Translations under genes and position numbers: made by a program | Shown: one piece after another, positions 33,816-45,987 of the stretch | Layout: each line of letters starts with the position of its first letter | Position numbering within the stretch: the first letter of the stretch is position 1 | Source of the DNA: Centrapalus pauciflorus | Lineage: Eukaryota; Streptophyta; Magnoliopsida; Asterales; Asteraceae | Assembly: GCA_020465985.1 (NCBI GenBank) | Contig: JAANYP010006340.1 | Location: forward strand, 1-64,000 | Length of the DNA: 64,000 nt | Reading direction: 5' to 3' | Notes under the pieces: model-generated | What the model saw: only the letters and a program-made list of their open reading frames with translations | Databases searched by the model: none | What the model was told of the DNA's origin: nothing

Positions 33816-35317
33816 TGTCTCCCCCCAGCAGCAATGTCTGAATTGTCAGCAGTGAAATCAGCACATGTCTCCAACCCCAGACGATCAACCATGTAGCAAT
33901 TCTTGCCCTTGTCATCCTCGTCTTCAGAATCTTCAGCATCCCAGTAGTCCTCCTGGGCGACGAGGGCTAACGCATCCGCTTTCTTCTTGGCAGCCTCGAG
34001 CTTTCTCTCGTAATAAGCAACGTCTCTTTCGAATTTGTAGCAGAGACGTTCATCAGTGGCCTTTGGCTCATCTACTCTTGGCCTTTCTTCTCTTCTTTCC
34101 GCCGGCCTCTTGTCGGCCCGGCGGTGCTCGCGGCTGTCATCACGCCTCCGGTCCCTGCGGTCATCCCGACGATCATCCCTTCGATCATCCCGCCTGTCAT
34201 CCATGCGATCATCGCGCCTATCATCTCGCCTTTCATAACGGCGATCATCGCGATAGTCGCGTCTATCATCATATCGGCGATCATCCCTGTCATCCCTTCG
34301 GTAGTCATCTCTGCGATAGTCATCGCGGCGGTCATCCCTCCTATCATCTGAGTACCTCCGTGGACCGGTGTCATAACGGAGTTGGTTGTTGGTCTTGTTA
34401 GAGAACCGTCGCTGTTGGAGATGGTTGGTCCACAAGGCTATCTGTTCTTGGATCGAAGCTTCCTCCTCATCATAGACCTCACGCGGAGGAGAAGCATACC
34501 TGTACTGAGACGATGAAGAACCAGGAGCAAAAGATGGTGTCGGAATCTGCGTGTTGGTGATCAAGGCTAGCGAATCATTCGGTTTCAACCCTGTGTTGGC
34601 TGATAGCAGTAGAGAGGCCAACTGATTTGCCATCAGCTTCCGTTGAGCCACATCCCCTTGATATTTCTTAAGCTCCTTAAAGACGACATTTATTGATACC
34701 TCAGGAATGTTCAGGACTCTTTTCGTTGCCCGACATGCAAGCTGCCACTCGGGGGCTAAGGCGACAATGAATTGGATGTTGATATCATCCCGATCCTTCT
34801 TGATGTGCAGTTTGTTTAATTCGTTAAGGACTGCACAGAACCTGGTGAATGTGGCTTGCAGAGATTCCCCGTCTTTGGTGCGGAATTCCGTAAACTTTGC
34901 CTTCGCCTCCTCGATTTTGGCACGATCATCAAGATCTGCCCCCAGCATTTGGATTTCCAGCTCGTCCCACATTTCTTTTGCAGACATTTTACTGTCTACA
35001 CCGACCAAAATATCAGTGGGGAGGGCTTGATAAATCAGATATTCCGCCCTCTTATCAGCGTGCTGGCGGTCCCTCTCGGCGTCATTTGCCGGCTCTCTTT
35101 CAACCTTTGAGGCTTGGACAGGGGGGTCAGCCTCAGGTCTGGCAGCTATCTCTCGATAGTAGATGACGGGTCCTTCGGATATAGATTGAAGCATCAGGTT
35201 CCCGAGAGGTTGCATTCCAACGAACTTAAGGAACCGGGATTTCCATTGTTCGTACTCATCGGGATAGAGAACTGGTGGTCTGTTCTCAGATCCGAGTACT
35301 AGAGCTTCGCGAGACAT
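33812..35317 (-). pseudogene. E5 gag, N-terminal part; zinc knuckle lost
   Basis: Starts MSREALVLGSENRPPVLY right after a predicted splice acceptor; 501 codons. The capsid part includes YEQWKSRFLKFVG, EMWDELEIQMLGADLDD, TRFCAVLNELNKLHI and KELKKYQGDVAQRKLM. Around residues 325-420 runs an Arg/Asp tract of repeated RRDD units. E4 then has the zinc knuckle CGKPGHFAREC; E5 reads CYKFERDVAYY, an in-frame loss of about 13-15 residues. The frame ends prematurely through a one-base loss near 33822 (E4 keeps the frame). Confidence 0.9.
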
Positions 35318-35331
35318 TATGATTATGGGTG

Positions 35332-36299
35332 CTGATTAAGAATATGAAGATCTTAGAGGTGGAAACTGAACACGGATGGGTTGGACTGAAAACAGAAGGT
35401 TCTGAATTCGGATGGTTGAATTCAGATGAACAGTGATTCGGATGAGGGAACCGAATTCGGATATGTTGATTCGGATGGGTTGATTCGGATGGATTGATTT
35501 CGGATGGTGCACAGTAATTCGGATGGATATGGTTCGGATGAGGTTCAAGTTCGGAAGATGTCCTAATTCGGATGAATAGTACTACGGGTGGGGACCAAGT
35601 TCGGTTGACCTAATTTCGGATGGACCTAATGGACCGAATTCGGATGAACAGTGGAAGGAACGAACTTGTGTGGACCGAATTTGGAATAGTGGATAGACCG
35701 AATTCGGATGGACCGAAATGGGTGAGGTCCGAAATTGGAAAATTTTAAGAACAAGTCCCAACAGTGAAAGATGGAAAGCCTGATCTGAACTTCGGATGGT
35801 CCGAAGTTCGGATGGGACCGAAGTGTGGTCCGAAATAGGCTTATGGTGGTCCAAAATTCACCTAAGGATGGTCCGAATTGGACCGAAATGAGGTCCGAAT
35901 TAGGATGATTTGAGGTCCGAAAATGGTGCCTATTTGGTCCGAAATGCTACAGTAGTAATCCGAAATACAGCAGGTTTTTTACGATTTCTAAGGCAGAATG
36001 AGCAGAATTCGATTTTTATCAATTTTAATGCCTAAAAACAGTTCTAAATGATTTATAAACTATTTTAAACACTTTTGGTGATTTAAAACAACCTAAAAAA
36101 CACTTAAAAATAGCATGAACACGTGAAAAACCCACTTGAACAACCCATATTTTCAAACTTAATAATGGTCGATTCTTGATGATTTTAACAAAGATATGGA
36201 ACTAAATGAGTTTAAAATCAGTAGAGAATGATAATGTGATGTTTATATGACCATTATAACATAAGAAACACGAAAAAACAAAGGAAATGAAGATCTAAC
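35332..36299 (-). other. E5 predicted leader intron with palindrome array
   Basis: Donor ATGTCG|GTTAGATC and acceptor TTAATCAG|CACC just before the gag ATG, 968 nt, both matched in E4. The array at 35396-35900 mixes exact CCGAATTCGG with many TTCGGATG and GGTCCGAA half-copies. Confidence 0.6.
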
Positions 36300-36380
36300 C
36301 GACATGAGATGAAGAACACGAAGAACACTTTCAAAAACCCAGCAGAATCCGAACAAGTCAGTTTAAATCCACCCCTCTGA

Positions 36381-36392
36381 GCTCTGATACCA
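36381..36392 (-). other. E5 primer binding site (initiator Met tRNA)
   Basis: TGGTATCAGAGC on the minus strand, two bases inside the 5' LTR. Confidence 0.95.
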
Positions 36393-36394
36393 AT

Positions 36395-36739
36395 TGTAAT
36401 GAAGTATTCCCGTATATTTTCAGCACCTTAATGATATTCTTATCATATACATGAAGAAACAAGCTCAATAAATGTAATATGATGAAGAAGAGACAATATG
36501 AATGTTGAGAGAACAAGGAACAGTGGCGGCTGAAATGATATTCAAAATAGTCAACTGTGTAACAAAAAGTAACCCTAGGAGCCTTTTGTAGGCTCCTTTA
36601 ATTAACTTACATAACATGGCACTTTTGGCCCCTACACTTTGCATAACCATAAATTACATAGAAATAAAATACAAGACAAATTACAAAGACGATAAATATT
36701 ACAAAACAACTCCTAAGATCGAAATAAATAAATCTAACA
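36395..36739 (-). repeat. E5 5' LTR
   Basis: 345 bp; differs from the 3' LTR at 3 positions by eye. Hairpin GGAGCCT/AGGCTCC at 36578-36596. Confidence 0.96.
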
Positions 36740-36744
36740 GGGGT
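36740..36744. repeat. E5 target-site duplication, right copy (GGGGT)
   Basis: Perfect match to 22806-22810. Confidence 0.97.
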
Positions 36745-36931
36745 GGTGAAGGAGGATGTCGAAAGCGAGGGTTTGCGGTTCTTTGGTTAGAATGGAGTCG
36801 TCGAGCTGCCAGTTATGTGGAATAAACTCGACAAACTCGGCTTGGGGAAGGATGGATTGTTCGGGTAGTTGTGCATTATTATTGGGAATGGGGGGATGGG
36901 GTAGGGTGAGGTTAACAGCCGGTTCCATCAT
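36740..36931 (-). pseudogene. E4 third ORF, first 64 codons before the E5 insertion
   Basis: Starts MMEPAVNLTLPHPPIPNNN at 36931 behind the acceptor TTTGCAG and runs to FDILLHHP, where E5 interrupts. It continues at 22805 with IYYDLS. About 75 percent of residues match the E5 copy by eye. Confidence 0.85.
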
Positions 36932-36932
36932 C

Positions 36933-37947
36933 CTGCAAAGGTGCATCAAAGTTAGAACAATAAGACTTTAAATGATAAGGCATTGATGTGAAGTCTAGAT
37001 AAGTGTGAAATAGAAACTGCCTGATCTGTTTAGCATCGGGTCTTTATTAGTAGAATAAAATTCTACTAATAAAGTCCAAAGTCAATCGTTAAGAGACCGA
37101 TGTTAGATCAGACTTTTTCACTCAAACACGAATCCTAACTCTAATCAATGGTGCACCGAAATGAAAATATTTTTGGATTTTTAAATTATAGTGAAAATGC
37201 AAAAATGAGAAAATTAAAAAATATGCTAAGTGTTGGGTTTCGGATGATCCGAATTCGGATGAACAGTTTCATCGAATTTGGATCAGGCCGAAATCCGGAT
37301 GATGCATGAAAGGTGATGTTGGGGTCCGAATTCGGATGATGCATGTTGATGGTCCGAATTCGGATGGGGACCGAAATGGATGCAAGTGATGATGCGGATG
37401 TGGGGTTGGTCCGAATTCAGATGATTCATGTTGATGGTCCGAATTCGGATGCATTGCGGATGGAATGCATGCGAATGAAATAAAGACCTAATTCGGATGG
37501 AACACATAATTCGGATAAGGAACCGAATTCGGATCCTATCTGAGTTCGGATGAACAGTACAGGAAACACTTATACTTAAATGTAATTTTGAAAATTTTGA
37601 AGGACCGAATTCGGATCAACAGTGGTTGAAAATCTTGAAAAATAGTCTAAGTGGGACATCCGAATTCGGGTGTTGGTCCGAATTCGGACGTCCGAGATGC
37701 ATGTAAGCAGTTAATGTGTTCATGCAAAATTAAACGTGAATAGTTAAAAGTTGACAAAAATGCATGAAATTAAAGATCCTAGACTAAAAACACATAATGA
37801 ACATTTTATCTAACTACAACTAAGTAAAAAACACACATTAAAGTACCTAAAAATAAGAAAAACCGTAAAGAAAAACAAAAGAAATTTTGAAAATCAAACA
37901 CACAAAATATGAAGTTAAAAGCTAAAATAAAGTTAAAAAGAAGTTAC
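36933..37947 (-). other. Predicted 5'-UTR intron of E4 third ORF, with palindrome array
   Basis: Donor CATCAG|GTAACT and acceptor TTTGCAG|GATGATGG, 1,015 nt. Eight exact CCGAATTCGG copies lie between 37240 and 37695, again with AACAGTG tails. No ORF. Confidence 0.65.
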
Positions 37948-38124
37948 CTGATGATGCCGAAGGTGAATGAAGCAAGAAAATCGAAGAAAAATGAAGATCC
38001 AAAAGCTTGAGTGTGTGAAAATGGTGGCCGGCGGTGGATGGTTTCGACGAGAGGAAGAAGAAGAAGAGAAGAAAACTTGAAGATGATGAAAGATGAGTTT
38101 GACCGGTTGACTCCCTATTTAAAT
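37948..38124 (-). promoter_or_regulatory. E4 internal promoter and untranslated exon for third ORF
   Basis: TATA-like CATTTAAATAG (sense strand, 38115-38125) followed by a C/T-rich untranslated exon ending GCATCATCAG at the donor. The layout matches E5 although the box itself differs. Confidence 0.5.
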
Positions 38125-38881
38125 GAGCGTGGGTCGGGTCCGGGTCAAAGGATCCGCGCCCAAAAATAGGATGTGGGCCGCCGGTTTTGTCACTTAACAC
38201 ACACACTCAAAAAAATTGGACTTCTCTTTTTTTCTTTTTTTTTTTTTAAAGAAAATAAACAAAGAAGATTTTTAATAAAAAAATTTGGCCCAATGTTATT
38301 AAATCTTTTTGAATTTTTTCATGAAACTACAAAATAAAATATTTTTGGTATTTTCTTTGATCTTTTAAGTTAAGATAAAATAAACTAAACTAAAATAGAA
38401 TAAACTAAAATGTTTTTGGCTTTTTGATAAATTTGAACAATTAAAATCTTTTAGGGATTTTCTGACCTATTAAATTAAACTTAAAATTATATTAAAATAT
38501 GACCAACCTAAAATTTGAAATTTAACTACAAAAATTAAATTAAAAAAAAACAAAGAATTATAAAAATTAACATCCTAACAATACTCCCCCTCAAATAAAT
38601 ACTTGTTCCTTTCCTTTTTCTTTTTCATATTAAGCTCGTGAACCTTTTTAGCCTTAAAGATACAGACAAACCTTGATAATGTTTGCGTCCCACTCCGTGA
38701 TGAACAATTCACACAGCAATTTGTTAGGATCATTAATTATTAAAAATGCACACAGATAAGGAAATATTGAGTTTCAATTTTGTGACACAATCCTTAAATT
38801 TAAATAACAGATATTTTCTAAAATAAAGGAATTTCAAACATTATAGATTGAAATAGAATTATTTAAGACAATATCTGATAT

Positions 38882-41086
38882 TTAATTGGAAGGCGGATTC
38901 AACATGCCGATATGGGATACTAAAAACTGAAAACGAGGTTCGTCTAAAGCTTTAGTAAATATATCCGCTAGTTGATATTCCGTGCCAACAAAATACAACT
39001 CAATGGTTCCCTTTTCTACGTGATCTTTAATAAAATGATACCTGATATCTATGTGTTTCGTTCGAGAGTGCTGCACGGGATTGCAAGAGATGGCAATTGC
39101 ACTTCGAGAATCACAGTAAATTGGGATATTGGTGAGTGAGAATCCATAATCACGTAATTGTGTTCTCATCCACAGCACTTGAGAGCAACAGCTTGCAGCT
39201 GCTACATACTCAGCCTCAGCTGTGGATGTTGAAACACAATTCTGCTTTTTGGAAGACCAACTCACCGGTCTATCTCCCAAGAACTGTATTCCTCCCGACG
39301 TGCTTTTTCTGTCAACTCTACAACCTGCAAAATCAGCATCTGAAAAAGCGGTAAGATCAAAATCGGTTCCCTTTGGATACCATAGACCAAGATCGGGTGT
39401 ACCCTTAAGATAACGAAAAATGCATTTTACCGCAGTTAGGTGTGATTCTTTCGGGTCGGCCTGAAATCTAGCACAAAGACATGTTGAAAACATTATATCC
39501 GGCCTACTAGCAGTCAGATACAGTAAGGATCCTATCATCCCTCTGTAAGTTGTATTATCGACACTTTTCCCAGAAGGATCGGTGTCTAACTTACAGTTGG
39601 AGGCCATGGGAGTTGCGATACTCGTGCAAGAGTCTAACTTATACTTCTTGAGAATGTCAAGAGTATATTTCGACTGGTTCACAAAAATCCCATCCTCAAG
39701 TTGTTTGACTTGTAATCCGAGGAAAAAGTTCATTTCCCCCATCATACTCATCTCGAACATGGACTCCATTAGGGCTGAAAAATCCTTACAAAAATTATTG
39801 TCAGTAGATCCAAATATAATGTCGTCGACATATATCTGTACTAGCATTATATGTGGGTCTTCCCTTTTAGTGAACAGAGTTGTGTCCACCACACCTTTAC
39901 AGAAACCAACTGAAATAAGGAAATTAGAAAGACTATCATACCATGCTCGAAGTGCTTGTTTTAAACCATGGAGGGCTTTATCTAGCACATAAACATGGTC
40001 AGGTTTATGTGTGTCAACAAAGCCTTGTGGTTGTTCAACATACACCTCTTCGTTAAGTTCACCGTTTAGAAAGGCAGTCTTGACGTCCATTTGGTACACT
40101 TTGAAGTCCTTATGTGCCGCGTACGCCAAGAAGATTCTGATCGCTTCGATCCGTGCAACTGCAGCGAAGGTCTCGTCATAATCTATCCATTCTTGTTGTC
40201 GGTAGCCTTTGGCAACAAGTCTTGCTTTATTCCTTATCACAATGTCGTTCTCATCTCGTTTGTTCTTAAAAATCCACTTTGTTCCGATCACTGTACGGTC
40301 TTTTGGTTTGGGAACTAACCACCATACTTTTAGCTGTTCAAACTGGTTGAGTTCCTCTTGCATTGCAACTATCCAATCTGGGTCTTTTAGGGCTTCATCC
40401 ACACGAGCGGGCTCTATCATGCAAAGGAATGATGCGAAGAGGCATTCATTAGCAGACGCCCTACGAGTTTGGACTCCTGTTGTAACATCACTAATGATTT
40501 GATCTGTTGGGTGACTCTGGGTCCATTTAATCTCATGTGGAAGAGGTGCTCGGGATGGAATCTCAGAGGTTAAGGTGGGGATGGATGAAGATTCATGGTC
40601 AATGGTTTCAAATGATGGTACCAGTGGTTCCGGATCGATTTCCGAGTGTTCAGGTGAAGGAATGATAGTTGGTATTATATGTGAGGGTATTATAGGAGTA
40701 GATTCAACTGCTGATGTATCGGTGGATGATGTTGATGGATGAGGGTATGATGTGGATGAAGATGGAGCGGAGTAACTTTGTGGCGCAGTTGAACTGGAAG
40801 GATTACCTACATTATTGACAACACTAGACACATTAGCATTAGGATCGAAAAATTCTACGTAAAAAGGATCAAACAAATTAACCAAATCAGAAGAAGAAAA
40901 AGAAATGGGGTTATTAGAAGAGTCTCCAGGCATTTGAGTAATGCGAGGTCCTGTATGATCAACTTCGGGTTCCAGTTCAGCCAACTCATCAAATGACATG
41001 CACACTTTCATTGACTGTTCTGGTTCGGGTATTGAATGCGCGATAGGCCTTCGAGTTGGATGAGTATCCAATGAAGATCGCTTCAT
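38882..41086 (-). pseudogene. E4 pol: reverse transcriptase and RNase H
   Basis: 734 codons. RT motifs: VIGTKWIFKNKRDENDI, QMDVKTAFLNGEL, YVDDIIFGS. RNase H is complete: FSDADFAGCRVDRKS, STAEAEYVAAASCC, CDSRSAIAISCNP and HSRTKHIDIRYHF carry the acidic and His positions. It ends LADIFTKALDEPRF...GMLNPPSN. This is the best preserved enzyme part of E4 and shows what E5 has lost. A two-base loss near 41000 separates it from the integrase frame. Confidence 0.93.
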
Positions 41087-42244
41087 CCGCCTTTTCGTTA
41101 AATTTCCCGAGGTTGTCTTTATCGTTCAGCACATAGCACCTGCAACCAAATACACGTAAGTACTTGATAAAAGGCACTTTATTCAAATAGAGTTGGTAAG
41201 GAGTTTTGTTAAAGCGCTTATGGATGATGGAGCGATTTTGTGTATAGCACGCTGTTGATACGGCTTTGGCCCACAAGAATGGAGGTAGTTTCGAGTATGT
41301 GAGCATTGTATGAGCGGCTTCCACAAGCGTACGGTTACGCCTTTCCACGACCCCATTTTGTTGTGGCGTTCGAGCAGCACAATATTGATGCTGAATGCCT
41401 TTGGATCGAAGGAAGCCCTCAACTACCGAGTTCTTGAACTCAGTGCCATTATTCGATCTTATTGATTGCACTGACAGCTGCTGTTGGGTCTCGACACTCT
41501 TGATAAAATCTATGATTTTTTGAGCTGTCTCGTCCTTGGATCGCAAGAACCTGACCCAGGTATATCGTGAATAGTCATCAACGATAACCAACACATATCG
41601 TTTCCCGTTTATGCTTTGAGTCCGCATTGGTCCGCATAAATCCATGTGAAGTAACTCCAAGACTCTTTTTGTTGATGGTTCGGGCTTTGGTTTGTGAGAT
41701 GATCGTTTCATCTTTCCTTTCTCACAAGCTCCACAAAGATGGTCCTTTTCATAACGCAGTTCAGGGAGACCTTTAACCAATTATTTCGCAGCTAGCTTGT
41801 TGATATTGTCAAAGTTCAAATGGGATAATCTTCGATGCCACAACCAAGAGTCTTTTGAAGAGGCTTTTGATAATAGGCAAATGTTATCCTTCACTATTAG
41901 CTTGGCTACGTCAATGGTGTAGAGGTTAGAGTTTCGGAACCTGATAGAATTTCTTTTCAATCCATACTCCTCACACTGCAGTTCTTAGCTCTAAACGTTA
42001 CCTCTAGTCCTTTGTCATAGAGCTGTCCTATGCTAAAAAGATTATGTGATAATCCCTCAACATAGTCAACGTCCTTGATGACTAGATTATTTAGAACTAA
42101 GTCCCCGTATCCTTTGATATGAGCCTGATGGTTGTTCCCGAATTTTACCGTTCCACAATACTGTTCAACTACGTTGGACAGCAATTCTCTTCTTCCCGTC
42201 ATATGCTTGGAGCAACCCGAATCCATATACCAAATGGACTTAGC
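40989..42244 (-). pseudogene. E4 protease end and integrase (broken)
   Basis: Starts after the acceptor at 42245 with AKSIWYMDSGCSKHMTG. A shift near 41955 and a TAA (CAA in E5) at 41781-41783 break the zinc-finger region. The core is open: HMDLCGPM, IRSNNGTEF (Asp of the second catalytic position replaced by Asn) and QQNGVVERRNRTLVEA. With D to N in the triad, integrase would be inactive even if the frame were intact. Confidence 0.88.
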
Positions 42245-42527
42245 CTGAAAAGAAAATAAATTCGTACAATGAAAAACTATATGCATTCAAACACATCCAT
42301 TTTTAATTTACAATCAAACCGTGTTCTGAACCGAGATGTTCAGAAAAGATGATGAGTTAAGACCGGGTCCTGAGCTGTGTGCACAGAAGTCAAACGTGTC
42401 GGTTTAAGCACAACCGACAAGCAAAAGTACGGGTCCTAGTCTATGGTAACTAGAAGCCATTTCATTGAAGAACGGGTCTTGATCAGAAGTAACCAATTAA
42501 GAACCATCTGCATAAAGATCACACAAC
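42245..42527 (-). other. E4 predicted gag-pol intron containing RNA hairpins
   Basis: Donor CCCAAA|GTTGTG and acceptor TTTTCAG|GCTAAG, 283 nt, in the same phase as in E5. Hairpins: TCCTAGT/ACTAGAA at 42434-42455 and the TGTCGGTT/AACCGACA stem at about 42397-42419; a third (from about 42477) carries a 4-base insertion in its right arm. Confidence 0.6.
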
Positions 42528-44400
42528 TTTGGGTACCCACCTCAATATGGGTCCCTTTTTGTTAGGAGTTCCAGATTTATATGGCACGTGTACAATGTTA
42601 GGAACCCATTTAGCATTTGTGTGTGGTCCGGATGCATAACCCTTTGGAATCCATTGAAGATTGGATTTATTGGGCTTTGGAACCTTAGGCGCTGAAATTG
42701 CCTTTGGTTTTTGTCTTTTTGAGACCTTTTTGACCGTTGCTTTGGATTTGGGCCTCGGCAACGGACAAGTCTCATTTTGTTTTGAGGCTAATGATGCAAC
42801 ATTTTTTGTTTTCTTTTTCCGAATTCGTTTATCAGGATATGGCACGAAAGCATTCATTTCAGGAACCTGTCTTTTATAGCGAGTTGGACATAGATTAAAT
42901 AATTCACTGAAAGAGTACTTTAAAGAAGCAACAGAATTTGGTACATCATTACACACATTGTCACGCACATTGTTACACAAATTGTCTTTAGAGATTACAG
43001 ACATCCTATCTCTAGTAACAAATTCATTTGGCATTATAGCCTTCTTCACAAAAAAAACTCGAAAAATCCAGCATGGTGGTTTTTGGAACTCTTCTTATAT
43101 GAGCTGTAGGAACAAAACGATTAGACTCAGTAAGCATGGAAGATTTAGACTTGACAGAATTTTCTTTTTGTTGGTGAGTGGGTTTCTTAAAAGACTTGGA
43201 GTGGATCTGAGTCTTTTTAGAAACCTCATTTTTAAACAGTTTTGAACACTCACCTTTATAAATGAACGAAGAAGTTTCAGCTTTAGCCTTACCTTTATTT
43301 GATGACACATATGGAATTTTGGTGGAATGAGAAACTGTTTGTTCTTTTGAAAAATCCTTCAACTTTTGAGAAACCATTTTCAAAATTTTCTCTGTAGACA
43401 GTTAATTCCACAGTTTGTTGAAAAGTTTGGTTTACCAATTTTTCTTCGCTCTTAAGAAGAGCATCTTGAAGATCAAGAGCTTTCTTTTGAAACGACTTCA
43501 ATTCCTTTTCTAAAACATTTATTTAATGTTGAAGAACTTTTTACGGAATATAAAGTTGAGGAATTGGTTTTACAGTTTCTGTTTTCAATTCAGCTTCTGA
43601 ATACGTTGACAAGTAGTCTTCCTCTAAAGTGGGTACTCTAGACGGATAACTCTCGTTAAGTTGTTCATATTGAAAAGAAATTTCTTTTTCTTGATGTTCA
43701 ACACGTTTCTCATTTTCTTGGTTTAAAAATTCTTTTGATGACTCAAAAAAGAAAGATTTAAGCCCGGCTCCCATATAATTCATGTCATAAAATAAAGGTA
43801 AAACTTTTTGTGCCTTTTCCAAATATTTAGGATTTTTAAAACCGATTCCTTGTTTAGAATGGTAAAACCTAGTTTTTTTGGGCTGATTTAAGTGGATAGT
43901 TTGTTCTGTTTGACCCCTTTTTAAAAATGCATCGTCAATGGTCTTTATTCATGAGTACAAACTTATCCTTTCTTCTTCAATCATTTTATATTTTTCTAAA
44001 CTGTCTATATTTTTCATATTTACCGTATCTAACTATTTTGTAAGTACAGAAATTTCTTCTTTTAACGAGAGTTTTTCTTTTGATTACCTGTCCATACAAG
44101 ATTCAAGATATATATTCCTGTCCTGAACATCTACTTTTTCGATTAACATCTGTTTTATAACATTGTGATTAGTTAACCACTTTGATTGATATAATTCAGA
44201 AACTATTTTAAAGTTTGAGCTAGATGTTCAGCCTGTACACACTTTGCAGTTTCAGCCTTTAACATTGCTTGAAGATCAAGAATGTGTGTGCAATGTACAT
44301 TCATTATTTACAAATAAATTATTTACATGTTCTGGAATGTAACAGGAATATACCTCATTTGTCTCTGAACCGGATGTAGAGCATTCGGGATCGTCGGTTG
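42519..44400 (-). pseudogene. E4 gag, C-terminal coiled-coil part (fragmented)
   Basis: Homologous to 31906-33815 but in at least five open pieces (43822-43541, 43501-43295, 43383-43024, 43049-42519 and upstream). The last ends SNLQWIPKGYASGPH...PILRWVPKVV at the splice donor, as in E5. Confidence 0.8.
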
Positions 44401-45977
44401 TGGTCATCAGACATGCTGGTGGATGTTTCAATGTCTCCCCCTCAGCAGCATGATCTGAAGTCTCAGCAGTGGAAACGGCACAGTGCTCCAACCCTAAACG
44501 ATCAACCATATAGCAGTTTTTGCCCTTATCATCCTCCTCGTCGGTGTCTTCAGCATCCAAGTAATCTTCCTGGGCGACGAGGGCCATTGCGTCGGTACTT
44601 TTCTTCGCGGCCTCCAGCTTTCTCAGGTAATAGCCGACGTCTCTGTCAAATTTGTTGTTGCACTCCCGAGCAAAGTGGCCCGGTTTTCCACACTTGTCAG
44701 CGCGTCCTCTCTTCTTTCAGCTGGTGTCTTGTCAGCGCGGCGATGTTCTCTACTATCATCTCTCTTTCTGTCCCTTCTCTCATGCTCTCTCCTCTCTTCT
44801 CTGCGGTCGTCCCTACGATCATCCCGACGATCGTCCCGCCTATCATATTCCCGCCTGTCGTCCCTTCGATCCTCGCGCCTATCGTCTCGCCTTTCATAAC
44901 GGCGATCATCTCGATAGTCGCGTCTATCGTCATACCTACTCTCATCCCGATCATCCCTTCAGTAATCGTCCCTGCGATAATCATCGCGTCGTTCATCCCT
45001 TCGGTCATCTGAGTACCTCCGTGGACCGGTGTCATAACGGAGTTGATTTTAGTCTTGTTGGAAAACCGTCGTTGTTGGAGACGATTGGTCCACAAGGCTA
45101 TTTGTTCCTGAATTGTGGCCTCTTCCTCATCAAGTACCTGACGTGGAGGAGAGGCATACCTGCACTGCGATGACGATGAACCTGGAGCAAAGGATGGAGT
45201 TGGAATATTCGTGTTGGTAATCAAGGCTAGTGAATCATTGGGTTTCTTTCCGGTGTTGGCTGATAGCAGCAAAGATGCCAATTGATTCGCCATCAGTTTT
45301 TTTTATCCACATCCCCTTGATACTTTTTTAGTTGCTTGAAGACGACGTTGATGGATACCTCAGGAATGTTCAGGACGCGTTTCGTGGCCCGGCATGCGAT
45401 CTGCCACTCGGGGGCTAAGGCTGCAAAGAACTGGATGTTTATGTCATCCCTGTCTTTTTTAATTTTGTAGTTTGTTCAATTCACTCAGGACCGCACAAAA
45501 CCTTGTAAACGTAGCTTGCAGAGATTCCCCGTCTTTGGCTCAGAATTCTGTAAACTTAGCCTTGGCCTCCTCAATCTTGGCACGATCATCGAGATCTGCC
45601 CCCAGCATCTGGACTTCCTATTCGTCCCACAGCTCTTTGGCAGACATTTTGCTGTCTACGCCAACCAATATGTCAGTGGGAAGGGCCTGATAGATCAAAT
45701 ATTCTGCCCTTTTATCGGCATGCTGCCTGTCTCTCTCGGCGTCATTAGCCGGTTCTCGTTCAACTTTGGATGCTAAGACAAGGGGGTCAGCCTCGGGTCT
45801 GGCTGCTATTTCCCGATAGTAGATCACGGGACCCTCGGAGATGGACTGAAGCATTAAGTTCCCAAGAGGTTGCATTCCTACAAATTTGAGGAACCGGGGT
45901 TTCCATTGTTCATACTCATCTGGATAGAGAACAGGTGGTCTGTTCTCAGATCCGAGTACGATAGCTTCGCGAGACAT
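44276..45977 (-). pseudogene. E4 gag, N-terminal part (fragmented, zinc knuckle present)
   Basis: Starts MSREAIVLGSENRPPVLY at 45977. Lesions: TAG at 45618-45620, a shift near 45465, an eight-T run at 45297-45304, and a shift near 45050 that throws the Arg/Asp tract out of frame. The zinc knuckle CGKPGHFAREC is coded near 44655-44695, followed by NNKFDRDVGYYLRKLEAAKK. The frame from 44587 continues through the point where E5 is frameshifted. Confidence 0.87.
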
Positions 45978-45987
45978 GATATTGGTG

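Larger units (their letters stand above)
22811..36739 (-). mobile_element. E5: young Sirevirus-like copia element inside E4
   Basis: 13.9 kb with two 345-bp LTRs differing at 3 positions by my count, perfect GGGGT duplications and an initiator-Met primer site. It interrupts the third ORF of E4 between HHP and IYY codons. Organisation follows E4. Defects: a one-base loss and further shift in gag, loss of the gag zinc knuckle, a one-base insertion in pol, deletion of the RNase H core, two in-frame stops in the third ORF, and one purine lost from the polypurine tract. It looks recent yet could not have been self-sufficient if these arose before insertion. Confidence 0.96.

Noticed and set aside
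34056..34401. Several long frames opposite and beside the E5 gag Arg/Asp tract
   Set aside because: They are readings of the same short repeat in other frames, giving Ile/Met or Ser/Arg-only strings.
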